A stretch of DNA of 64,000 nt from positions 1-64,000 of the forward strand of contig JASAND010020992.1 of NCBI GenBank assembly GCA_030248195.1. Reading direction: 5' to 3'. This stretch comes from Trissonchulus latispiculum (lineage: Eukaryota > Nematoda > Enoplea > Enoplida > Ironidae). The position numbers and the translations under genes are program-made. Below the pieces are notes generated by a model. The model had not been told where the DNA came from and did no database searches. It saw nothing but the letters and a program-made list of their open reading frames with translations. This document shows, one piece after another, positions 55,901-64,000 of this stretch (the first letter of the stretch is position 1; each line of letters opens with the position of its first letter).

Positions 55901-58253
55901 CCTGATCAGATGAAACAAGAAAGGGATCATTTTAGACAGATTTTGCGCTAGAGATCATTTGGTAGGGCAGAGATCATTTAGCAGAGGTTATGTTGAGATC
56001 CTTTGGGTGGCATGAATTGAGATTAGTTGAGATCAATCCATCAGAATCAGTGTGTTGTTGAGATCAGTGAGAAATTCCAATCAGAAATTTTTCCATGCAA
56101 TTAACACCCCATTTCCTGCAGCGGTGGATCAAAAAACTCGTAAACGTAAACACGTTAGGTTTAAATGGGACTTCAGCTTACAGAACCCTCAATGAACTTT
56201 CATTTTTTCATTTCATTGTTTTCTCCGCAGGAATGCATTAGTTTCGATTTTTTTCATTCATTGTATCTGACGTCAAAAACAGCAAATATATAACTGTCCT
56301 TTTTTCCTCAATCACGATCTTAAACCTGGTTCATCTCAAGTTTAAATATCTAATAGGTGGTGATTAAATACGACAAATTTTAAATTCAAGTTTAATTTAA
56401 ACTTGACTGGTGCAAGTGCACTAGTGACTAAACACGAGTTTAAGCTCAACAGGAGATAAATACAACTGGTGCAAGCCACCTATAGTCTTTTAGTTTATGC
56501 ATTTTTGGTTTTGTGGTTTACCCCATACCTAAGCAATGCTAATTTTTTTAGGAAGAAGAGAAGGAATCTAGTTCAGAAGAAGAAAGCGAATCCTCCGAAG
56601 GCGGGGGCGGAAGATCAGGCTCAGGAGGTGGACGAAGTGGTGGGGATGGTTCCGGAGATGATAGCGAAGAAGAAGAACCGACACCGGAACCACAGGAAAC
56701 GTCCAGATGGAAAAAGGGAAGAAAGGGACGAAGACGAAGGCCTAGAGAATTAGGCACATAGTAAGGGATAGCTTAAGCTGTTGCACAATTCCTGCGATGA
56801 AGAAACCTTTATACAGCCATGACACTCTTGTCTTTGGAGATGTCTTTGGAGATAGAATGTGCGTCGGAGTATGGCAGAGCATTGTTATAAAAAGCAAATG
56901 TTAGCTGAAATTATTCGAAGAAAATATTGAACACATTATCAACGAAAATCTTCATCGAAAATCGATAATTTGCCTGTTATATATAACATATATGTGCTTT
57001 TATTTTATTTTCAATTTTGTTCTTTAGCATAATTTCCTCAGAGTATCCAAGTCAATCCTGCCAGTGCAGTTTGGACCAATTGAACGGGTTCTGGTACAAT
57101 CGACTAGGCTCAGAAATTTTTATTCAAACATCTGAGAATGGAAGACTGATTGGAGAACATCGAACCGGCGTTGAGTCACACTGTGGTGCCGCTGGTAAGA
57201 AAATAACAAACAAAATTAAGGATAGGTTCAGACAAAAATAAGAATAGGTAACTTTTAGCTCAACATTTCTCAAGTCTTAGGGTGAAAATTGACATGAGAC
57301 CATTTTCACATTTTCTCTAATTATTTCTTTATTTTAGGTCACACTTTTTCGAAAATATTCGGCCAGTACCATGGCAACGTGCTGACGTTTAATGTGGCCT
57401 TTCAAGGCACGAATGGCCAGAAGACCATGGGGACTTGGATTGGACATTGCTTCACTCGATGCGATCTCGAGTCCAGTCAGGAAGAGCCGATGCTGGAAAC
57501 TTCCTGGACTCTGGTCACAGAAGTTAACACCTGCCAGGAGCAGTGGAACAGTGTTAGGTAGGTCCCAACTGTGACTGCAATGAAGGTTAAGAGAGCCAGG
57601 TGGAAAGGAGAGTCAATAGTCTGTTTTCGTCCAAAACCTATCCCATAACCTTCTGTTGGAGGAGCAACAACAGGAAAAGCAGATTGCAGAAACCCCGTTC
57701 CTGTTTGATACAGGATTTAGCAAGCGATTACGGTAGTTTTAATAAATTTTTAAAAAGTCTGATTGCAGAAATCCCCTTCCCGTTTGATATGAAATGATTA
57801 GCAAGAAATTACGGTAGTTTCGGAAAGAGTCTTCTTTTGGGGAGCCCAAGAGGTGCCCGTTTGAAGGGAGCGGGGTCGCTAGCAGCTTATCAAATTCAGT
57901 TAATCCTATCCTGTCTTGGTCACTTTTCCCTCCCCAAACGGGGGAACACATCGGGCCAGAACTCAGAAACCTAATTTATATTTCCGGTCCAGCTCCAGAG
58001 TGAACCGGCGTCTGATAAGTCAAAGGCTAAAGATAATTTCAAAAGCGATATCACTTAGATTTTGAAAGACTAGCTATAACAATGTATATACAGCGTTAAT
58101 TATCAAACCTAATCTAATTTCAGAGCTGGTCACGATAAATTCTACAGAACTCCTATGAGGGACGGTCCCCGAAAATCTGAAGGACAGGACACTCCGTCAC
58201 GTGACGACTGCGAGGTTCGTCGAAATCCCAGAAATCCAATCCCGAAAAAATGA
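46378..58253 (+). CDS. Secreted avidin-family protein with acidic/Gly-rich pro-region, seven coding exons
   Basis: Avidins are secreted beta-barrels that bind biotin. Exons: 46,378-46,428; 46,801-46,829; 47,146-47,188; 56,552-56,760; 57,028-57,194; 57,338-57,557; 58,124-58,253. Every junction is GT-AG and in phase, giving 282 aa. Residues 1-21 are a signal peptide (MRIIWLLCIAVAV, then AKA before QD). Residues 42-95 are Glu/Ser-rich and Gly-rich, and 96-106 are polybasic (WKKGRKGRRRR). The avidin domain is about 121-250: FWYNRLGS (N135, S139), TWIGHCF (W200), SWTL (W223, L225), EQW (W236) and AGHDKF (D244) match streptavidin N23, S27, W92, W108, L110, W120 and D128. The Tyr43 and Trp79 positions are His155 and Phe188. 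The domain has extra cysteines (for example C122, C124, C163, C204). Intron 3 is about 9.4 kb. Transcribed UTR exons were not resolved. Confidence 0.93.
46869..46940. repeat. (TTG)n microsatellite
   Basis: About 23 TTG triplets with one TTGCTG interruption, in intron 2 of the avidin-like gene, 40 bp after the exon 2 donor. Confidence 0.95.
47189..49059. other. Avidin-like gene intron 3, proximal part
   Basis: AT-rich sequence with no ORF or repeat of note. It includes CCACAGCCCGCCGCCC near 47,690. No cryptic exon was recognised. Confidence 0.4.
49060..53560. repeat. Dispersed repeat family, two long copies and fragments, in intron 3
   Basis: Copy R1 (about 49,310-50,220) and copy R2 (about 52,440-53,530) share, in order, GACCTGTCGT..CACAGAAGGT, GAAGTCGGCATCA, GCAGACCG..GTTGTCGATTTATTAGTG, CACAAGGCCCCAGAAA and a right end reading TTGCCACTCCCAGCGCTTCG. 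A third right end lies at 50,469. A ~200-bp segment opening CAGAATACAAGG is repeated at 49,088 and 49,944. On the minus strand both copies encode a similar start (R2: MAARTRLSSGK; then CNDNLKRQKAT in both), but the frames are broken. Probably a decayed transposable element. No catalytic motif was recognised. Confidence 0.6.
53561..54429. other. AT-rich intron sequence, no gene
   Basis: TATATA-rich tract near 53,620-53,660, followed by strongly AT-rich sequence without ORFs. Confidence 0.45.
54430..55085. repeat. Cluster of GGATTAAA motifs in both orientations
   Basis: At least ten GGATTAAA/TTTAATCC-type motifs occur. A foldback pair lies at 54,887-55,018 (CTGTTTCTTTAATGGCGGATT against its complement CCTGCATTGAAGAAACAG). 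An 18-bp palindrome, ACCCGTCATATGACGGGT, is at 54,776-54,793 with partial copies on both sides. This has the look of a non-autonomous transposon with subterminal binding sites. The limits are uncertain. Confidence 0.55.
55086..56551. other. Distal intron 3 of the avidin-like gene
   Basis: No recognisable ORF or repeat. The segment ends with the acceptor CTAATTTTTTTAG of exon 4. Confidence 0.45.
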
Positions 58254-58395
58254 TAAACGTGGATTTTCTGAAATCCGTGAAAACTGGCAAAATTACGTGA
58301 TTAATTTCCTGTTGTGAAGGTGACCAGAGAAACCAAGGAAGCCCCAACGGATCTGGTCGCTGGATGATTTCTAATCACGAAAATTTGCCATATCT

Positions 58396-58447
58396 TTTAT
58401 TCTTGTTTTCCTAATTTTGTCATTGATTATTTGTCTCATTTAATAAA
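58396..58447. promoter_or_regulatory. Candidate poly(A) signals for two convergent genes
   Basis: AATAAA on the plus strand at 58,442-58,447 lies 189 nt after the avidin-like stop codon. On the minus strand AATAAA (plus TTTATT) is at 58,396-58,401, 350 nt after the AMACR stop codon. If both are used, the two 3' UTRs overlap in antisense. Confidence 0.45.
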
Positions 58448-58750
58448 ATTATAACAAAATAATTTACGTGAAACAGTCTAATAAAAAAATCAATGCAAGC
58501 ATAACCACAAATATGCAGGAATAAAATGCAAAAGAAAATATACTATTGTGGTTCACAAAAATTAAGAGTTGAGAAGACTTGTATACAAACCATTTTAAAA
58601 AAAGTCATAAAAGCATTGTGGAATTTGAACAGAACCCTTTTTGCAAACTGAATTACCCTTTTTCTCATTAATTTCATTAATCAAACCAGGGACTGCAGCC
58701 TAAAGCAACGCCGTCTACAACTTCTCCCGGTGCTAACTTTTCCTACACAA

Positions 58751-61725
58751 TCAAAGTTTAGAGACAGGATCAGCTTCATCGATTGTTTGTTGCTTCACAA
58801 TCCCCAACTCAGACAGCTGATCAATTTCCATCTCAGGATAGCTGAGTTCCGTTAAAATTTCTCTGGTATGAGCGCCGGGGCTGAGGCTGCAATTTGAGGC
58901 GTCAGACGGGGGCGCAGCGGGGGTGCCCGAAAGTCGAGGTGCGGGGGTGGGGGAGCGACCGTCGGAAAATGAGCCTCGGGCCTGAGCCTGGCAGTGAAGG
59001 GGGGCCTCCTCTGGGCTGAGAACCGGGGTACAGCAGGCATCCGAGCCCTCAAAAATTTTGACCCACTCATCTCTTGTTCGACTCTTCATGATGAGCTCCA
59101 ACCGCTGTTTGGCTGCCACCGGATCAGACAGGATGTCAGAAATGCTCAAGTCAGAATCAAGACCTGAAACATAAACAATGTGACCAATGAAACACACTGC
59201 TGGAAAAAATGGCAAACAAAATAAAATTGAGGTCAGACAGTCAAGTTCAGCAATCGGAACAAATCAGTCAAAGCAAAGTGCTCATAGTGCAAAAGATGTA
59301 ATGCCGCCATGAATAAATAAGCAGTATATGTTTGTTTTGCAAAAAATACGTATTGTCAAAAACTTGCTAAGCAAGCTCAAGAAATTTTTCAAAAACCCGA
59401 AAATTCTTTACAAACGAATATCGTTTCGAAATACTAAAGATTTATGGTTCACTCATTCACTTTCACTTCACGTTCACGTTCATTTTGTTCATTTTGATTC
59501 GATCCAAACTCAGTCTTTAATAACAAGAAGTAGTGTTTGATCGATGGTTAAGGGCCGTCCGTCACCTTTAAGGAAGGCCTGGGCAAACTGTGGCTCCAGT
59601 GCTCCGACAGCTAGCCACTGCCCATCCTTGGTTTCATAGGTATCATAAAGAGCGTAGCCACTGTCCAGCAAATTGGCCCCACGCTGATCCTTCTGCGGCC
59701 AGAGGAGATCCAGATCACGTGATCGATACAACCAGCTGCCTACATAGGCAGCTCCCTCTGTCTAGAACAGTATAAAATTAACTATCACTAATAAGTATGA
59801 TTTAATTTAATTCAAAAAGCAAATGAATAAGACAAATGCTCCTTAATCGTATGTAAAATACCCTTAAGTCCGAAGGCAGAAGCAGTCACATTTTAAAAAA
59901 GCAGGAAGCAAGACTAAGCCTTTAAATAGTGAATATATGTAGAATTTAGTTTCGACAGGAGTCTATATAAAATAAATATTCAGTGGTGGAACGGAACATA
60001 CAAGGCTCGAATCAAGGACTTGGCCTTGACCTGTCCTCGCCTGTTCCAGCAGGGCAGCCACAATTCCAAAGGCACACAAGAGACCACCTCCAGCAAAATC
60101 AGCCAACAAATTTACGGGTGGTGTAGGCTTTGCATCCTTTCGGCCCAACATACTCAGAAGTCCTGAAATAAGGCTGAAAATTCACAAAAACACATGAACT
60201 ACCACTACCACTACAACCACCATTATATACGAACAGCTTGAAAAATAGTGTCGAAACAGGTATTTCTCGCAGAAAACAAAGATTATGTAGCAAAATTCCA
60301 AGACTTAAGAGTGACTAACCGGATATTGCCAAATAATTGATATCATGCCCAGCTGTCCTAGCCAGCGGTCCGTTCTGGCCATAGCCAGATATCCTCGCAT
60401 AAACCAGAGCCGGATTTTCAGACAGAAGTTCCCTGGGACCCAGACCCAGTTTTTCCATCACGCCTAAAATAAAACACATCAGATAGTAGAAAAATCAAAA
60501 CTAAATTATAAAGATCCACCCGGATGAAAATATTATGAGGAAGAGTTGTCGCATAGGAAGAGCCCTTGACGCAGACCCATGCCAATATAGATCTATTATT
60601 AAAGATTCTATAATCGTTACAATTGTCATTCAGATGGCATAAAAATAATATTAAATTAAAAATTTTAGTCAGGATTCATTTATGTATCTAAAAATAAACA
60701 CTAGCGTGCAGTCCTACAAAATTCCCACAAGACTGTATGGAATCTTTAAAATGTTAAGCGATTACCAGGCCTGAACGGTTCAATGATGGCATTGGATGAT
60801 CGGACCAATCGCTTGATGATCTCAATTCCTTCCGGCTGTTTCAGATCCACTGCCAAGGATCGCTTCCCACGACAGAGCACATCCGCCTCCATACCAAATC
60901 GGGGTGGGCCTACCTGAAAAATATCAACAATTATATTACCCAAATTAAGAGCAGAAAAATAAAACAATTAAGGACAGGTAGGTAGAAGAAACCTGTATAC
61001 AAGTAGGTCTTCTAAAGAAAATAAAACAAGAGAAGGTTTGCTTATGCCACAATTATAGCACAAAATAGCGTACTAAAGAGTTGTTGCTTCAAGTTGCCTT
61101 AGTAGTATAGGGTCACCGTTTCGACCCCCACTCCGGGAGGAATTTAAAACCCGAAACTCCAGGGAACAGTTTATTTATTTAATATGATCTTGACGGATTC
61201 CCAAAGGGGGACGCGCCCACAGACTTTATGCCCGATTTTTCCTCCCGGAGTGGGGGTCGAAACGTCGACCCTATGCTACGTGCCTTGTTGCCTCAAGTAT
61301 TTTCTGATGGTGTTTCTGGGGTTCTAACTTTTATCTTGACATGGGCCCCTATTCCACACACATTAGGCAATCGGGAATGACAGGAATTCATAAGTAGACC
61401 GAAATGAGAAAGAAAGAAAGAAGCCGCCAGGCTGGCGTCGAACTACCAAATACTGGTTCACAAAATAAACATCCTTTGATAGTATCTATACTGAGAGGTA
61501 TAGTAGATCAATTACAGAAGCAGTCAAGATAAAAGTAGGAAATATTTGTTATTTTTATATGAATAATTCAAATGAATAAACTCAGATGACTGGTATATTT
61601 TAAAAACCTACAGAATCAATGCGGATTACGGACGCTCCAAAGTCGGCAAGAATCATTCCACAAAAGGGCCCAGGCACCAGACCAGCAAATTCCAGCACCT
61701 TTATTCCCTTCAAAGCACCACCCAT
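58751..61725 (-). CDS. AMACR: Alpha-methylacyl-CoA racemase, six coding exons
   Basis: AMACR interconverts (R)- and (S)-2-methylacyl-CoA esters so that branched-chain lipids and bile-acid-type intermediates can enter beta-oxidation. Exons (minus strand): 61,725-61,612; 60,913-60,766; 60,463-60,320; 60,162-60,002; 59,761-59,566; 59,163-58,751. All junctions are GT-AG and in phase, giving 391 aa (human: 382). It belongs to the CaiB/BaiF type III CoA-transferase family. Signature segments are [69 protein letters not shown] and GALEPQF. The catalytic His, Asp and Glu known from the bacterial homologue MCR (126/156/241) fall at H127, D157 and E245. The C-terminus SKL is a canonical PTS1 peroxisomal signal. 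I see no mitochondrial presequence. The last exon is notably GC-rich (58,870-59,050) and encodes a Pro/Ser-rich loop. The gene appears intact. Confidence 0.97.
61101..61277. mobile_element. 177-bp inverted-repeat element in AMACR intron 1
   Basis: TATAGGGTCACCGTTTCGAC... (about 61,106-61,143) is mirrored by TCCTCCCGGAGTGGGGGTCG... (61,240-61,277). The arms are about 37 bp with two or three differences. Direct repeats TTGTTGCTTCAAG and TTGTTGCCTCAAG lie outside the element and may be the target duplication. The GTTTCGACCCCC segment resembles a tRNA T-arm (B box), so a tRNA-derived origin is possible. Confidence 0.65.
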
Positions 61726-64000
61726 TATTCTATTGTCATGTGGAGTGGACTAAAAATAACAGTTCAAAATAATAGAGAATTCAAAATAGTACAGGAAGGT
61801 CAAAACAATGAACTGAAAAGAGTGTGACAAGGATCCTGTATTTGCTAACAGTCCATAGTACAATCCCGCAATTTGTAAACCAGCGGCAGACCCCTCCATT
61901 CACGAATGCGTACCTCAAATAATTTTTTCGGTACACGCCCCACTCCAGCTGATTCTAAACCGGTTAGGAGTAAGTGTCAGCACGGTAGTAATTTCAGAAA
62001 TTTTGGTGGGAGTTATTGTTAACACCGCATAATTGTCTCCTCAATTACCAGAGGCGTACAACAAGGCTGGAGGTTTGCCCATCACCGCCTATGTGATGAA
62101 GGCACCTCGGCAGCTCAAATCAGTTGCCGTTATCTATCTGAAACAGCCACATTTTTGCAGCCGCAGAAGCCGCAGTCGTTCTTATCGCCAGGAGCGTGAG
62201 CGATGCACATGTAGGGTACAAAACGCGTCAGCCCTAATTGAGCCATAAATGATTAAACTTAGTGATGTTTTCAGGCGACTGAAACTAGGATTCAGGTTGA
62301 ACAGCCTTCAGTTTCAGTTAAAACTAAAACTATTTTGAACAGAGACCTAAACAGAAACCGAAATTTTGACTGAAGCTGAATGTTATAGCACGACCAGCAA
62401 ATCGGTATACAAATTTTGGCCGTTTATAGCAGATTAGCCTTTGGAATAGTATCCCAAATCCCAACACTGCAAATATTTTTAGAATCCTCAGGAACTCGAT
62501 CTTCAAAAATCTGATATCCCAAATTCCGATTTCCATTTACAGAAAATATAAATTTTAAGTTTTCACCCCATTTTTTGTAATCAAATTTTTATTTACACGA
62601 TCGAATAGAGCTGGCCCAGCTGCAGATGGATTTTGCTCTTACAAAGTTTTCAAGAAAATGAATTCAATTCTCGGAATTCATGGAAAAAGGACTTTTCGGA
62701 ATGTAGAAATTTTCCCCATACCCCGCAATATGTATATTAGAAAGCTCATAAGGAGCTGAACAACTGTTGTGCTAGAACCAATGCCTGAGAGTACACCAAA
62801 TTCTCAGAATTCACGAAAGCCCTAGCTCTAACTCTATTCTAACTGGGGAGTTTCGCGAATTTCGAGAAATGGCAGCTTTACTGAGAGTTGGCGTTAAACG
62901 TTGTTCATCTTATGAAGAGCTTAAATGATGTCCATATTATGTGTTGGAAAAAATTTTATAACCCGGAAAATCGGGTTACTATGTGTGTACTAAGTGCATT
63001 TTCTAGAATTCTTTCGTTATAAGATTCAGCTCGCCAAGAGCTTTCGTTCGATTGGTACCAATCTTGTGGGTATTGCAGAATATTTCGAACATCCGGCAAC
63101 TGGGTACATTATCGCGAAAAGCTATATAATGAGCACAAATATGCAGCTGGACCAGCTCAATTCGATAAAGTATATACTGATCTGAAATAGACCATGGGAA
63201 GACATGCCAGCGTTTTAGATTTCATGCAAAAGAAACAATTCCGCTAAGCAACAGTTGTGTTGTTGGTTGCCCCAAAATCTGGTCCATGCCGCTGACTGGT
63301 GAAAAGCGTTCGAGAGCTGACCGCTTGCTTGACCGCCACGGTCACGCCGGCACCTGGTCACTGCTCAATCCTCCTGAACGGCTTGTAAAGCTGGCAAAAT
63401 GCAAATTAAATGCAAAATTAACGTTAACAAAGTCCATTGGATAATTTGCCAACTCAGCTTTACCTGTGAAATTAAACTTCAATTCGGAAAGATGTAATAT
63501 GCCAAACTACATCCTCCATTCCTCAGTATCAATTTTTCGAATCCGGGACTCTGTTAAAAATAATAAAAAGCCTACTCCAGTTCAATGGTCAGTTGAAACA
63601 ATGCCCTTTTACTATTAACTTTTGCAAAAATATTACATCACAAACAAGTAATAATACACATTGTGCAAAGCAAGAGGGCGATCAAGTAAACATATTCATG
63701 AACAGTGACTATAATAGAAGCATTAAAATAATGCATGACTTTCACCGTTACAGATTTGAAGAACCAATAGTCAACTCGTCAACGCTACAAGGCCAACCAA
63801 TACTTAAGGAACACTACCACTCCAGCCCCCCCCACATCTTAGACTCCCGCCTAACAATACAAAACAGAAACCTTTTTATTAATCAAGATACAATCCAAAA
63901 ACATACAAGGTAGAAATCCCTTTTCAGATTCTACTAAAGTTAACAATTTAAATTGAATTGGGCACCGCACGAATGTAGCGAATACACGAATTATAGCCAC
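61726..64000. other. AMACR upstream flank; no gene recognised
   Basis: The AMACR promoter should lie just above 61,725, but no motif is diagnostic. ORFs at 62,033-62,248 (Arg/Ser-rich), 62,994-63,185 and 63,593-63,913 (106 aa) have no recognised domain or splice context. Confidence 0.4.

Noticed and set aside
56548..56757. Minus-strand Ser/Pro/Leu-rich ORF of 69 codons
   Set aside because: It is the antisense shadow of avidin exon 4, whose plus-strand frame splices in phase on both sides.
62033..62248. Plus-strand ORF with LKSVAVIYLKQP and ALIEP, resembling [16 protein letters not shown] and AIIEP
   Set aside because: The spacing is wrong (27 instead of 14 residues between the motifs), there are no splice sites in the right place, and the rest does not align. 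Probably coincidence. An alignment of AMACR exon 2 with this DNA would decide.
63593..63913. 106-codon ORF at the right end
   Set aside because: Asn/His-rich, no recognised domain, and the window ends too soon to test for splice partners.

Overview
This is a eukaryotic, almost certainly metazoan window. It holds three intron-split genes with GT-AG junctions in a very repeat-rich, mostly AT-rich background. No bacterial operons, rRNA, complete tRNA or CRISPR arrays are visible. The gene set (Sm protein G, peroxisomal alpha-methylacyl-CoA racemase, a secreted avidin-family protein) and the dense load of short DNA transposons suit an invertebrate. A sponge or another early-branching or marine invertebrate is my guess, but the sequence does not prove it.

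Layout. 1-19.7 kb has no gene I can support. It holds a satellite (1.9-2.7 kb), foldback elements, G/C-rich MITEs, three ~1 kb tandem units (6.7-9.8 kb) running into a 1.58 kb palindrome (9.8-11.4 kb), and a 420 bp foldback at 17.7-18.1 kb. SNRPG lies on the minus strand at 26.9-19.7 kb as two coding exons. Its ~6.9 kb intron is almost wholly nested transposons, and one transposon end lies about 13 bp from the 5' splice site. 27.1-43.7 kb is a repeat block full of G-runs and C-runs. It contains many MITEs with readable target-site duplications (TSDs), local segmental duplications, two insertions with paralogous empty sites, and one reverse-transcriptase fragment.

45.3-58.25 kb carries a plus-strand avidin-family gene of seven coding exons (282 aa deduced). 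Its product is a signal peptide, an acidic and Gly-rich spacer, a polybasic stretch and an avidin barrel. A 957 bp hAT-like MITE sits 152 bp upstream of its start codon. AMACR is on the minus strand at 61.7-58.75 kb (six coding exons, 391 aa, ending in the peroxisomal signal SKL) and is convergent with the avidin gene. The last 2.3 kb shows nothing recognisable.

The three genes look functionally independent: splicing, biotin binding or secretion, and peroxisomal branched-lipid or bile-acid-type metabolism. The most unusual signals are the avidin proprotein architecture and a short GC hairpin. The hairpin stem varies in a compensatory way, its AT-rich flanks are constant, and it recurs inside several otherwise different transposon families. 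Apparent TSDs were read by eye. Family names such as hAT rest on TSD length and terminal bases only, because no transposase is present.
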